The position numbers and the translations under genes are program-made. The notes below the pieces were generated by a model that ran no database searches, was not told the origin of the DNA, and saw only the letters and a list, made by a program, of their open reading frames with translations. DNA of 64,000 nucleotides from Argopecten irradians (taxonomy: Eukaryota > Mollusca > Bivalvia > Pectinida > Pectinidae). The DNA lies in contig NC_091135.1 of NCBI RefSeq assembly GCF_041381155.1, positions 64,445,067 to 64,509,066 on the forward strand. The letters run 5' to 3'. This document shows positions 22,901-34,310 of this stretch, piece after piece. How positions within the stretch are numbered: the first letter of the stretch is position 1; each line of letters begins with the position of its first letter.

Positions 22901-24995
22901 TAATTTAGTGCTTGTAAAATTAGAACATTATTTTAATTAATTGTCCATTATTATGAAACATGTTATCTTATTCAAATCAATACAGTATTTTTAATATTTA
23001 AATAAAGATATATATTAAAATAAAGGTAATTGGATTGAAATAAAGGAATACATTTTGAATTTTCCCATTCTTTTAATTAATATAAATGAAATTTAGATCT
23101 TTATTGTGAATCAATTATAGTCATGATCATATGATCTGCAGATTACAATTTTCAAAATCATTTTTTCACTCAGAATAATTAAATAGATGTCCTGATATTA
23201 CTTAGCAACACAGAGAGTTTAAAGCATTAAAATGATATTAAGTTGAACCAGAATTAATAAACAACAAGACAGTTTTAAAGTTTTCCCCTTGTATTGGAAG
23301 TTGCCGATATAACCTTTGTGCCCCTCTGATGGTTATTTATCGCGGTCAAGGTGCCCTTTTCAAAACCCAGCACCATGCCCTTTTTTTTCCTGTGGGAAAC
23401 ACTAGCCTATTTGCTCATTTTCAGGCGACTTTTTAAATTCTATCGTTACAATAATCAAGTATCCATTATCTCTCCAGGTAATAAAACTATAGTGAGTCGA
23501 TCCAATATGGTGTTGTGATGTCGTCTGCAGATAAGCATCCACCTAATGAAGATTTGGGCAACAGATGCCCTTGGAGCATGCAGATCATGTGCAAAATTGA
23601 CCATGTGCAAAAAGTGCTCTATTGGCTCGTCAACAACGAACAATATGGCATATTTCAAATGAAAATAATTTTTTCATAGGAAAATGAGGATGAATGGATA
23701 TGAATATCAACAAATGCATCAATGGTTTTAAAAATCACCGGAAATGATCTTGGATGACAAAAATATTTCGTTCTGACAATTTGCAAGATTTGTCATTCAA
23801 TTTTTGGATGTGTACACTGGTTTTTTGACCAGGTATGTCACTTTTGTTTACATTTGTCCACTATACTTGTTGTCAGATTTGGCTATATAGCCAGATTTAG
23901 CAGTGCTACCGGACTCAATGGTATTATTAGTTTATCAACCTCCATGTGTCGAAGAAAACCTATCAATTTCAATTAGTGTTGAGAATTGGTTGAAATTTTA
24001 TGATCTATCATCAGTTTTGTGTAACCAATCGATGATCGATTCAAATCAATTATATTTTTCTTTGGTCCCACTGATGATCCCGTTCGTTTTCCAGGAAAAT
24101 CGCACAAACTTTCTTCTACATATGTTGCCATGGTCTTGGGTCACTTATGTTTTTTTCACAAATAAAATCATGCTCCTCTGAACGTTTACATTACTACATA
24201 GTGCTAATGCGCTCAATTCATTTAAACGCTTGATATTTGAAATGATATGAGTGACAACACACACAAGCAATTGATTGTGACAAGTTTTCAATGACATTTC
24301 TTGCATGTTTTACTGATCGGCTATTTATATACCTTCGTTTATCGTGATGTCGAACAATTCCGAAGAACTCGATTACAGTTTTCTTACTCAATTAATTGGT
24401 CAAACACCCCAAACCAACAATTGACGAACTTGATTGATCGGAACACCACTAATTTCAGTATGTAGTAATTTCATATTTTCTATATATTATTTCTATTGCA
24501 ATTTTATAAATGTATTGTGAGCTTCAATATATTATGATTGAGGATTTTGTAATGCCCGTTGTTGTTTTATCGAGAGTCGGTGTATAACACTATGATAGGC
24601 AAGAGTCGCCTCCCTTCCCTTACACGTTCAAAAAGATTTATTTGCAAACACAATGGATGTCTTGGTAACCAAAGATACATATCATTCCAGGCCATTTAAA
24701 ATAAAGTATTCTACATTGGTCAAAGTATAAAACTAAGGGAACTATTGATCAATGTGTTGATGTGTTCGTGCTTCGCCATGGAGGCTGCCATTTTTGTTTC
24801 CACGAGGTACACCAGTCACCAAGAAAGATAGATGAAATTAAAGCATTTTCAACTTATTTTGTGAACTAACTTTTCAAAAACACGTAACATTAATCCTGAA
24901 GTATGAACATTTACAACATTGATATTGTTTATTGAACTAATTCACCAACATATCGACATTTAGATCAGCAAGGAAAGTACCTGGCTCAACACCAT
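16895..24995 (-). CDS. RPL14: Ribosomal protein L14 (eL14), five exons
   Basis: Structural protein of the large cytosolic ribosomal subunit. Coding exons in order are 24995-24981, 21515-21420, 21118-20924, 18600-18547 and 16990-16895, all joined in phase 0 to give 151 codons plus stop. Exon 2 has [18 protein letters not shown] and VIDVIDQNR-like residues (VDVIDQNR); exon 3 starts [10 protein letters not shown]; exon 4 carries [13 protein letters not shown]; exon 5 ends in a short basic tail. These match eL14 block by block in the correct order. The tail is much shorter than the alanine/lysine-rich vertebrate one and closer to insect length. Exon 1 encodes only MVLSQ, after a 5'TOP-like leader. 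This short first exon is the least certain part. Intron 3 contains three C/D snoRNAs. Confidence 0.92.
16991..18546 (-). other. RPL14: RPL14 intron 4
   Basis: 1.56 kb, from GTAAGT to CAG. No snoRNA with paired C and D boxes and no other exon was recognised. Confidence 0.6.
18547..18600 (-). CDS. RPL14: RPL14 exon 4
   Basis: 18 codons, [18 protein letters not shown], with donor GCA-GTAAGT and acceptor GTTACAG. The DFDRFKxMKAK block is the strongest eL14 signature. Confidence 0.95.
18673..18750 (-). ncRNA. C/D-box snoRNA copy 1 in RPL14 intron 3
   Basis: 78 nt on the RPL14 sense strand. It has a terminal stem GCATA/TGTGC (with a G-U pair), C box ATGATGA, D' box CTGA after GGAATTGCCGT, C' box-like GGATGAC, and D box CTGA five bases from the 3' end. 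It is paralogous to the copies at 19581 and 20397. Guide-like segments upstream of D' and D are kept. I could not assign a target RNA from memory. Confidence 0.8.
19581..19659 (-). ncRNA. C/D-box snoRNA copy 2 in RPL14 intron 3
   Basis: 79 nt, with terminal stem GCATG/CATGC, C box ATGATGA, D' CTGA and D CTGA. The C' box is weaker than in the other copies (GGAAGAC). The 18 bases before D' are unchanged relative to copies 1 and 3, whereas the guide before D has one difference (ACAACAGTT for ACACCAGTT). Confidence 0.8.
20397..20474 (-). ncRNA. C/D-box snoRNA copy 3 in RPL14 intron 3
   Basis: 78 nt, with terminal stem GCATG/CATGC, C box CTGATGA, D' CTGA, C' GGATGAC and D box CTGA. It is the closest copy to exon 3, about 450 bp from the 5' splice site. 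Intronic C/D snoRNAs in ribosomal-protein genes are normally released by exonucleolytic trimming of the intron lariat. Confidence 0.8.
20597..20703. repeat. Inverted repeat (hairpin) in RPL14 intron 3
   Basis: Left arm CCTAGTGAAATTTTGCTGTA and right arm TACAGCAAAATTTCACTAGG frame an imperfectly paired interior (CCCAAAT/ATTTGGG at the tip). Confidence 0.85.
20706..20790. repeat. Near-perfect 85-bp palindrome in RPL14 intron 3
   Basis: Arms of 42 bp around a single central G at 20748 pair with one mismatch. Outer arm sequence is TCTTGAAATATGTAAATTTT. It starts 2 bp after the preceding hairpin, so two cruciform-forming units are adjacent. Confidence 0.9.
20924..21118 (-). CDS. RPL14: RPL14 exon 3
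   Basis: 65 codons, from [20 protein letters not shown] through a tryptophan-containing [11 protein letters not shown] segment to KSL. Donor CTT-GTAAGA, acceptor GTAACAG. It matches the VDGP and KWAATRWAKKI blocks of eL14. Confidence 0.95.
21420..21515 (-). CDS. RPL14: RPL14 exon 2
   Basis: 32 codons, [20 protein letters not shown] and on to DVIDQNR, with donor AGG-GTAAG and acceptor TTTTTCAG. This is the KOW-like N-terminal part of eL14. Confidence 0.95.
21516..24980 (-). other. RPL14: RPL14 intron 1
   Basis: 3.46 kb. It holds a TIR element at about 22167-23404. The remainder is AT-rich with no recognised snoRNA or exon. Confidence 0.6.
22167..23404. mobile_element. hAT-like non-autonomous element in RPL14 intron 1
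   Basis: Inverted ends are TAGTGTTTCCCACAG at the left and CTGTGGGAAACACTA at the right. Both sides also carry CATGC/GTGCCCTTTT-type subterminal motifs. GCCTA flanks both ends, which may be a 5-bp target duplication or the remnant of an 8-bp one. TAGTG/CAGTG-initial ends with GTTTCCCA are common in hAT elements. No transposase frame is visible. Confidence 0.65.
24981..24995 (-). CDS. RPL14: RPL14 exon 1 (start codon)
   Basis: GCCATGG context, codons MVLSQ, donor CAG-GTACTT. A five-codon first exon after a short pyrimidine-led leader is typical of ribosomal-protein genes. The join gives MVLSQ before FHFVEIG, two residues longer than the mammalian start, so the exact donor should be confirmed on cDNA. 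Confidence 0.7.
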
Positions 24996-25003
24996 GGCGG
25001 ACT

Positions 25004-25018
25004 TGCGAGAAAGAGGCT
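25004..25018 (-). promoter_or_regulatory. RPL14: 5'TOP-like start region of RPL14
   Basis: The minus strand reads CAGCCTCTTTCTCGC about 10-25 bases before the ATG. A transcript starting at a C in this pyrimidine run would have the 5' terminal oligopyrimidine tract that places ribosomal-protein mRNAs under growth (TOR/LARP1) control. The exact start is inferred. Confidence 0.55.
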
Positions 25019-25165
25019 GAAGCGGAAACGGAACTTTCTAACGAAGCAAAACGCAATGGTTTCTGGGTAAAGTTTATTGATTGTTGGTAAAATCACGAGG
25101 CCTTCCGGGAGAATTTTTGCGTAATTGTTTTAATTTTTCCAACAGCAGTAATAATTACATACAAA

Positions 25166-26124
25166 AACAGTTCAATTAATTATTTTAAAATCATATAGAT
25201 TATCATATTCCTTCTAATTATGCACACTATTTCTTATCATCATTATCATTCTCACCAAAGATTATTATAATTTTAAATCTCTAGTCAGTCACCAAATTTT
25301 CATTCACATTTAAAAGTTCATCCTCATCAGTCATAATTGATCCTCATCAACAAACTCAAAATTATCATTCTCAAAAGTCATAGCCATTCATCATCACTTT
25401 CACCAATCAGTTAATCCTTTCATCATTTACATTTACTGATAATTTTTACAGTAATTCATCATTTTCATCACTCATCATCATGGCCACCCATCATCAATGC
25501 TGTAATCATTCATTATCGTCCTACGGTGGCTGTTTTAATTCTCTGTTTTTCGTCTTTTCGCCCCGAAAAGACGAAAATTAACAAATTTAAATTTCGTCTT
25601 TTCGCGGCGAAAAGACGAAATGTCAAATACGAAAAGACGAAAGTGAAGCACGCTAATTAGCGCCTTTAATTTTCGTCTTTTAGCCTTCAAAAATATCGTC
25701 TTTTCGTCTTTTCGCCCCGAAAAATTACAAATTACAGATATACTCTGTCATCTTTCATATATGACGGAGATTGTAATGTAATTTCTAATGTACAATTATG
25801 ATGAAGACCATGTCATGTACATGTAGTCAAATTTTCTTTTCAAATAATGCACAGTACCTACTGATTGACTGTTATAATTAACTGTATTTGAGAATTTTCT
25901 TGGTACAAGTCCTTCCTTTAAACTCAAAGTCTTCACGAGTTGTCTTTAAATTATTTTGTTAACAAGTTGATCCGTGGTTCAAACGCTTTCAAATATTACC
26001 CGCCGAAAACCTTTTTTTCAAGTTGTATGTAGGGGAGGCAACTCCTATAAGTGCTATGTTTAGCATCTTAAAGAGACAATTCACTCAGGCTAATTCTTTT
26101 ACATAACCAAGAAAACACCTCCGA
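25166..26124. repeat. Segmental duplication, copy 1
   Basis: About 957 bp nearly identical to 28530-29485 in the same orientation, with only a few substitutions and small indels. It contains ATCATT-rich sequence, then a palindrome cluster, and ends inside the first ~50 bp of the TTAA MITE. Confidence 0.9.
25553..25722. repeat. Cluster of CGTCTTTTCG palindromes
   Basis: Repeated arms TTTCGTCTTTTCG and CGAAAAGACGAAA form successive hairpins with loops such as CGG and CCC. The same cluster is found at 28913-29090 and, in inverted orientation, at 30377-30460 and 32205-32345. Confidence 0.9.
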
Positions 26125-28200
26125 ATTTTTCATTTAATTTGCATGATAAACAACCAAACGATAAGATTTCGTTATGAAATGACACTTAATCCTCTAAACA
26201 ATAGAACAGCCAACTCTAGATCACCGAAAACTTATTGTTTTGATGTGGTCATGAACAATGTATCACACCTGCACGCTTGGCTGCACACTGCTACAGATAC
26301 GAAAGAGATGTATATGGTTATCTATCCCTTTAATCTTTGAAATATTTTTCTCGAAAACCCAGCTCCCTACCGCTCCGAACCGCTGTAATCATGTAAAAGC
26401 ATGTGTATGAGCAAAATGAAAAATGTGAGATGAGCAAGGGACGTCAGAAACATTATATAACATGTGTTGAGAATATGTATAACAGTATTTACATTAAAAC
26501 CTATCTATTAAAACCACCCTTTGGTCTGAGTAAAAGTGGTCTTAATAGCGAGGTGGTCTTAATTCTGAGGTGGACCAGGTTTCTTCTATGATCATGACGA
26601 TCAAGAACAGAAACTCTGTATCCTAGCTGACCGGTACATAATATATGCACTGTAATTTTTGTTTCAAAATTGAAATTTTATGAAAAATGCAATATACATG
26701 TATATATAAATGTATATTATATGTAATATATATTTTTAATTTTTTTTGTTCAATTTTTTGCATTTAACACATTTACAAATACATGGGACATCAACATAAA
26801 CTTGACATGACATATACATTACATTTATATAAAAAAAAAACCATAAGAAACATAACATAGCATGCTGAGTATGTACATGTACGTGTGGGGAAAAACCAGT
26901 TTGATATATTTTTGGTTAAGATAAAATTTGCAAATTTACTATATTTGATCAATTAGTTTTGTCGGCCATTAGAATCTTAATCATATCGATATTTTAATGC
27001 ATGCGTATCTAATCAAAACCAATAATTTACAAATATTTTTTAAAGTTTGATAAATTAGGGACATATAATGACTATACCATTTATTTCTAGAGCATAAACA
27101 TATTTTTTTCATTAAAAAAAGTTAATGGTGTGTGCTTATTTAAATCTTAAACTGAATTTCACTGAAGTAATTGTTGACAATCTAAATGAAAATACTTTTT
27201 CTAGACATTACTTTCTATTATGTTTTAATTATAATTCAAATACATATCGTTAGTTTAATCAGAGATTTAGATAGTTATTAAATTATCTATGTCTCTGGTT
27301 TAATTATCACATAGTATCACCTGAGGTAAATGAGAATCTATGTGTTTTTTAAAATTAGTATTGATCTGTGTTAAATTATTATTAATATTTACGTAAATCG
27401 ATTTTAATTATCCCGCCATGTGCAATGATTGGTCAAATAATAACTTACGATTACAATCGGTAAAGTGTTTTGAAAGACTACTGTGCAATAGTCAAGCGTA
27501 CTTTTAACTAATGCAAAACACCGATTGTTTACCGCAACAAAATAGATGACACATCTATTGAAATGAGATGATTGACGTACGGTACTTCATAAATATCTGA
27601 AATAAGATCAATATATCTATTTCTCATGCATTAAAGAATTTTAATTCCATTGGCGTTACACGTATGAGAAAGAACTGCCCTAAATCGTTAGAACGTTGCA
27701 TTACTTGTGGTTTCGATCACGTCAACTGCAAATGATGGCGATTAACACTCTCCTAGTACAGGTAGATAATCTGATAATTAGGTCGACGGAAACAAAAGAC
27801 TGACTGATGTACCTGCGGGTAGTTGTTCACGGGTTGCTGCGTGCGGGAAGGTGAGGCACAGCGAGGTGTGAAGTCACATGTGCCTGTGGTCATAATCAAA
27901 GGGTCAATTAGTGTTAATTTAGTGGTCGTTGGGACTATGAAAATTGGTCGTAAAACGGAATAGCGGTTGTGATTGTATTTCTGAAGAGAAAAAAAATCGG
28001 AACTGAAAATAAGTGGCCGTAATAGTGGGATGTTCGTAATTTAGTGTATATGCTATACATGTCTATGTTTGGAATAAACTTTTGGAAAATAAAAATAAAA
28101 TAAAACAAAAATAAATAAAAGACAAAATAAAAGAATATTTTCAAGCATGGTGAATTAACAACAAATAAAAATATGAAATAAAAAAAAAATAAAATTAATC
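26125..28200. other. Intergenic, AT-rich, no feature recognised
   Basis: About 2 kb between the duplication copies, with no supported exon. A TATATA-rich stretch lies near 26690-26740. Confidence 0.5.
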
Positions 28201-28266
28201 TGCCGACGATAGGGGTTGAACCCGGGCCGTCAGCTTTGAAAGCTCTGGACTTACCACGACACCACT
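28201..28266 (-). repeat. tRNA-like pseudogene or SINE promoter
   Basis: The minus strand reads GTGGTGTCGTGGTAAG (A-box-like) and, 40 bases on, GGGTTCAACCCC, a near-consensus B box. The acceptor-stem halves do not pair, so it is not a functional tRNA. Probably a SINE head or a tRNA pseudogene. Confidence 0.4.
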
Positions 28267-28529
28267 TATATCTGCTAATTGTCTTGTGAATATCATTAAC
28301 TTAATAATGAAATGCAGTTCACTATATTTTCTTATTTTCTTCGCAATCCACTTAAAATGATATTGATGCTGCTGAATAAGTTTACAGAATGATTCTAAAC
28401 TAGTTTATATTGTATCTGGGTGCAAATGACAACTAACATATACCACAAATGTGTGGTTATTCAGTTTATTCTTCACGACACCAGCCGGGGGGGTAAAAAA
28501 GCTAGTTCCGGAATTGCGATCCCAATAAA

Positions 28530-29485
28530 AAAACAGTTCAATTAATTATTTTAAAATCATATAGATTATCATATTCCTTCTAATTATGCACACTATTTCT
28601 TATCATCATTATCATTCTCACCAAAGATTATTATAATTTTAAATCTCTAGTCAGTCACCAAATTTTCATTCACATTTAAAAGTTCATCCTCATCAGTCAT
28701 AATTGATCCTCATCAACAAACTCAAAATTATCATTCTCAAAAGTCATAGCCATTCATCATCACTTTCACCAATCAGTTAATCCTTTCATCATTTACATTT
28801 ACTGATAATTTTTACAGTAATTCATCATTTTCATCACTCATCATCATGGCCACCCATCATCAATGCTGTAATCATTCATTATCGTCCTACGGTGGCTGTT
28901 TTAATTCTCTGTTTTTCGTCTTTTCGCCCCGAAAAGACGAAAATTAACAAATTTAAATTTCGTCTTTTCGCGGCGAAAAGACGAAATGTCAAATACGAAA
29001 AGACGAAAGTGAAGCACGCTAATTAGCGCCTTTAATTTTCGTCTTTTAGCCTTCAAAAATATCGTCTTTTCGTCTTTTCGCCCCGAAAAATTACAAATTA
29101 CAGATATACTCTGTCATCTTTCATATATGACGGAGATTGTAATGTAATTTCTAATGTACAATTATGATGAAGACCATGTCATGTACATGTAGTCAAATTT
29201 TCTTTTCAAATAATACACAGTACCTACTGATTGACTGTTATAATTAACTGTATTTGAGAATTTTCTTGGTACAAGTCCTTCCTTTAAACTCAAAGTCTTC
29301 ACGAGTTGTCTTTGAATTATTTTGTTAACAAGTTGATCCGTGGTTCAAACGCTTTCAAATATTACCCGCCGAAAACCTTTTTTTCAAGTTGTGTAGGGGA
29401 GGCAACTCCTATAAGTGCTATGTTTAGCATCTTAAAGAGACAATTCACTCAGGCTAATTCTTTTACATAACCAAGAAGCAAAATA
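28530..29485. repeat. Segmental duplication, copy 2
   Basis: Direct copy of 25166-26124. At its right end it continues into a complete TTAA MITE, while copy 1 breaks off inside that element. Confidence 0.9.
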
Positions 29486-29993
29486 TAGCATATTGTTCTA
29501 CATTTCTTATGAAACATATAACGTAAAACATTGACAAATTCCACGACATTGTTAAGTATTTTAATTAATATAATTGAAATATCAAATCGTTGATCAATAC
29601 GATTAAGCAGGTACAATATGGACGCTGTACCCATACCCGAGCCAAAGTCACGCACGTTAAACAAATGAATAACATAACCACTGAGAAGGTGATAAAATGA
29701 TTTTTATGCAAGACAATTCACCTAATAAGGTAAATACACTACTGTCAGAGCGATATGAGCAGTTCTAGACAAAAGTTGCATTACTCTACGAGCAAGGGAC
29801 AGGGTTCGGCATACAAGAAGTTTGACCACAGTCTGTAATGGCGGACAGCGAGCGAGTATGAACATTTCACACACATGTCGCCACCATGGGCTTTTCAGGC
29901 ATATCACAGTGAAACGGACTGATCTAATTCCATTTGAACTGTTTTTTCCGATATATGTACAAATTTTAATGTTCTCTTAGACTGAATTGTCCC
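29434..29993. mobile_element. TTAA-flanked MITE, second complete copy
   Basis: Starts TTAAAGAGACAATTCACTC and ends GACTGAATTGTCCCTTTAA. It is clearly homologous along its length to 16084-16637, with substitutions and small deletions. Confidence 0.85.
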
Positions 29994-30376
29994 TTTAAAT
30001 TCATTATGGTCCTAACATATATACACGGCAATGTTTTGATTAGCGTTATTGCTAAATAGGGCGATTGGAACACAAAAAAATAAGATATTAATGAATTTTA
30101 GAAAATGTATCAATCACGCTAAAAGATTTGCGGAATGATGAATCTGTTAGTGGCACGTGGCATATGCCACGTGTGAGAAATCTACGTAACTGCTGTAAAC
30201 ATACATGTTGTCTTCTGTTTTAAAACTTCTAATCTTAGTTATTGATGAAGATACTTGTAATACTATCAATTTAATAAATCGATTGTTATCATAAACTACT
30301 TTGATGCTTCCATATTGAACAATTAAGTCAATATTAAGATAAAAAGATTTCAAAATGACTTCCACATCGGACCGAA

Positions 30377-30460
30377 AGACAAAAAGACGAAAATTAAGGT
30401 TTGTTAATTTTCGTTTTTTCGAGGCGAAAAGACGAATATACGAAAATTAAGGTTTGTTAA
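30377..30460. repeat. CGTCTTTTCG-type palindrome fragment (left flank)
   Basis: Contains AAAAGACGAAAATTAAGG twice and a CGTTTTTTCG/CGAAAAGACG hairpin. The matching right-hand cluster is at 32205-32345, so the element between them seems to have inserted into this repeat. Confidence 0.75.
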
Positions 30461-30468
30461 TTCGTCTC

Positions 30469-32205
30469 AAGTGACCTATTCTAATCGCCTTTTGTCCGTC
30501 GTCGTCCGTCGTGCGTCGTCCGTCGTCCGTCGTATGTCCGTAAACAATTGACATTTTCGACTTCTTCTCCAAAACCGCTGAAGCAATTTCAATGAAATTT
30601 TGCACAAACCTTCTAAGGCATAAGGCCAATCAAAATTGTGAATTATATGGTCCCCACCCCCCAGGGAGCTATGGGAGGGGCCAAAAGGGATAAAATTGAA
30701 TAAAATTTCAAAATCTTCTTCTCCACTCACAGATGTGATGGAATTAAATACTCTTCATAGATATAAAGGTCCTAAGGTCCTTTACAAAAATTGTGAATTA
30801 TATGACCCTGGGGTCTCAGGTTTCCCCCTGGGGAAGGGGTTAAGTTTACTATAGTTTATATAGGGAAAACACATTTTGAGTATTATTTGATCATTTGTAA
30901 TAGGAAATGAGTCAAATATTGTCAGAATTATCAGTATGAGATGGCCATTGAATCCTATTAACCAATTTTCCATGACTGATCCCCAGGGGTCTTAGGGGCG
31001 GGGTCAAAAGGGGTCAAATAGGCTATAACTTCAAAAATCTTCTTCTGAAATTCTGGAAATGATAGAATCACATACTCTTCATAAATGGAAAGGTCTTAAG
31101 GTGTTTTATAAAAATTGTGATTTATATTGCCCTGGGGTCTCACATTTCCCCCTGGGGAGGGGGTTAAGTTTTCTGTAGTTTATATAGGGAAAACACATTT
31201 TTGAGCATTATTTTGTCATTATAATAGGGAATTAGTCAATTGTTGTCAGAATTATCCCTATGTTATGCCTATTGAATCTTATTACCAAATTTTCCATGAC
31301 TGATCCCCAGGGGCCTTAGGGGCGGGGCCAAAACGGGTCAAATAGGCTAAAACTTCAAAAATCTTCTTCTGAAATTCTGGAACTGGTAGAATCAAATACT
31401 CTGCATAGATGGAAAGGTCTTAAAGTCCTTTACAAAAATTGTGAATAATATTACCCTGGGGTCTCATTTTTCCCTTCTGGGGAGGGGGTCAAGTTTACTT
31501 TAAATATATAGGAAAAACACATTTATGAACATTATTTGCCTATTTTTCATAGGAAATTAGTCAAACTGGGTTAGAATTACTAGTCTGAAATAGCATTTTA
31601 ACATCATATCCATATTGGTCATGGCCAACCCCCAGGGGCCAGAGGGGCGGAGCCAAAAGGGGTCAAAATGGTAATTTCAAAAATCTTCTTTTCGAATTCA
31701 CAGATTTGATGGAACCAGATACTCTTGATAGATTGGAAGGTCTTAAGGCCCTTTACAAAAAATTGTGAATTTCATGGCCCTGGGATTTCAGATTTTCCCC
31801 TGGGGAGGGGGCCAAATTTACTATAGTTTATAAAGGAAAAACACATTTAGGAACATTATTTGCTTAGTTTTCATAGGAAATTAGTCAATCTGGGTTAGAA
31901 TTATTAGCCTGAGATAGCATTTTACATCATATCCAAATTGATCCTGGCCGACCCCCAGGGGCCAGAGGGGCCAGAGGGGTGGGGCCAAAAGGGGTCAAAA
32001 TGGATAACATTTCAAAAATCTTACTTCTGAATTCACAGATTTGATGTAACCAAATAATCTTCATAGATTAAAAAGTCAAATTTATAAAATCACTGACTGA
32101 CTTCAAGGGCCTGATGGGCAAATATATAGTGTTTATATGCATGTCTTTGTTTCATTCTGTATCTGATATCAGGTGACCGCTAAGGCCCATATGGGCCTCT
32201 TGTTT
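30469..32205 (+). mobile_element. GGCCC-hairpin element with ~325-bp internal repeats
   Basis: Begins AAGTGACCTATTC with a CGTCGTCCGTCG-rich stretch and ends ATCAGGTGACCGCTAAGGCCC-type sequence, then a GGCCC/GGGCC hairpin and CTCTTGTTTT. The interior has 4-5 degenerate units of about 325 bp, each with CCCTGGGGTCTCA and CCCCTGGGGAGGGGG. The short inverted GGTGACC/GGTCA(C/T) motifs at both ends recur in related elements at 46752, 52043 and 53300. Confidence 0.75.
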
Positions 32206-32345
32206 TCATCTTTTCGGGACGAAAAGACGAGATTTTTGAAGGCGAAAAGACGAGAATCAAAGTCACTAATTAGCATGTATCACTTTCACTTTTCGTCTTT
32301 TCGTCTTTTCGCCGCGAAAAGACGAAATTTAAATTTGTTAAACTA
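32205..32345. repeat. CGTCTTTTCG palindrome cluster, inverted copy
   Basis: The reverse complement matches the clusters at 25553 and 28913, including the AATTTAAATTTCGTC block. Confidence 0.85.
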
Positions 32346-34185
32346 TCAAATAGATATTATAAAGGGGAGCGAATAATTGTGCAAAAATTGTCTATAAATA
32401 TAGACGTTTATTTTTGGCTGTTTCCGTTTAATACCCCTCACAAATATTACCGGATTTTCTCGAAACTTTGTAACATGGTTAAATGTCTCGGAGGAGAGGG
32501 TGGGGGTGGGGCTTGGCCAATTTGCATCGACCCTTTGGCAGAGTTATGGGCCTTTGATTAATGAAATAGGGGATATTTTGCTTGTTTTAATACTTATATT
32601 ATCAATTAAGACAAGCATACTTCTAGAATGTCGTATGATACTTGCTATCTTTATTTTAGACAAATAATGACATAAATGTACAATGGACATGTCAGACCTC
32701 AGTGTCGATAGTTTGTAATTGGGGAGTTTGACAGTACAACCCATTCATAGCCCACCAATATCTGTTGAGGTCAAATCTAACTTAAATAATCACTTAATGC
32801 TTAATAACAACATGTACATGCTTTTATGTGTGTTGTTAATGTTCTGTAGATACAAAACTGTAAACAGCTGATTTAGATGTAATAGTTCTATATTTTGGTC
32901 CCATGCCATGTTGTGTATCGGGACAGTACTAGTTACATATGTATATTTCGGCAGACTTGACTGCCCTGACCTTTAACTATTTCCTGGATTTTAGATAACA
33001 GTGAGTACAAATATTGTATTGTAAAAATCTCATTTTGATAACATGAGGTCACTTGACCACCGGACTAGGTCGGATAATTTAAGGCCATGTGTGTTCAATA
33101 GGCAAATCGAAAGTAGGAATTAGCTACCCGGAAGTTGATTTCCTGTAAAATCTAGATTAGTTCCGAAAGGATGTTTATCAGCTGTTCTGCTCAGCTGATA
33201 ACGATATACTGACCTCCAATATGTATTGTAGAACACTTCTCCTCTCGGTTTGTCGACAGACTCAGCGACTGTATCACCGATCTGCTGTTTTAAACGCGCA
33301 TGCACAGGTTGGCCATAATCCAATAATATTAGACGTCGATATTGAGAAACTTCTGATGGGCAATACCGACGTAATGATCAATTAGTATCTCGTCGTGCTA
33401 TATCTCCATGATATCTAACATTGCTGGAGTAACATCTCCACATGGCGGCAGTCTAAGACAAGAACACGTCCTCAAACTTTACTCCTCGCGATCGTGGCTG
33501 TCTTTATATATTTTATAACTAATTATTATGATTTCCATTGCTGCCTGCACCTGTCTCATTTCAGATACAAGTACATGTACATTGTATAACAACGATTGTC
33601 ATCAATAACTTTCGATTTTACTTATAATTTTCAATTTCAAAATATATTTATTGGTTATACAATAAATATAATTATGATATAGGTCATAAATATAATAAAG
33701 TAAAATGCAAAACCTATACAAATCCGTTCCAAAACTTATAATTTCAAATTGAAAAAAAATCTTGATTTTAGTTAGCAATCCCACAGATTTACATAATGTA
33801 ATCAGAGATTTAGATAACCATTGTTTATAATATTGACCAACTTCATCAAGCTAAAGTACTCAGGCGTTTAATTATACAGGGATATTTATGTATATTGTTG
33901 TTTAACAGACATGCACATGTACATTGTAGCACCAAATTCCTGTGATTTACATGTATGTCAAATGGTGTGAGCTGTAGACAAAAGAGAGAAATAAAACAAA
34001 AAACAAAAGCTATCAACTAAATACTGTATGTACATCGCAGATAACTGCTGACAAAAGCTTGAGTTGATCATAGGAGATGTTTAGAGATAGTATAGGGAGT
34101 TCCAGTCTGAGTTACACAATTACAGCCGTGCTACCCGGACTGAGAACGACGCGTGTATATAAAAATTAAGTCCTTTCTTTGTCAG
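32346..34185. other. Upstream region of LDHD, first exon not found
   Basis: LDHD needs an upstream exon with the start codon and mitochondrial presequence. I examined ATG-led frames on the plus strand here and none has both a presequence-like peptide and a donor in the right phase. The exon may be present but unrecognised, or lie before a repeat farther upstream. Confidence 0.4.
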
Positions 34186-34310
34186 ACAGCAACAAAGGCC
34201 AAGATTCCAGATCGTTTTGTACAGGCTGTGATTGATGTGGTTGGTGATGGAAATGTATCCACCACAGATGCCGTTAGGGAACAGCATGGTCATGACGAGT
34301 CCTACCATGA
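34186..34310 (+). CDS. LDHD: LDHD exon 2 (first one found)
   Basis: Starts after CTTTGTCAG and ends CATGA-GTAAGT. It encodes [20 protein letters not shown] and [12 protein letters not shown], matching the VREQHGRDES block of vertebrate LDHD. Ends in phase 2. Confidence 0.93.

Noticed and set aside
28201-28266. Functional tRNA gene
   Set aside because: A and B boxes are visible but the acceptor and T stems do not pair properly; kept only as tRNA-like.
33120-33445. Minus-strand frames upstream of LDHD, including a presequence-like MWRCYSSNVRYHG
   Set aside because: They are in different frames with no convincing splice join. Could be an unrecognised divergent gene, but not supportable.
33411-33530. 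Plus-strand ATG frame as LDHD exon 1
   Set aside because: Starts MISNIAGVTSPHGG and reaches a stop with no good donor in the needed phase.
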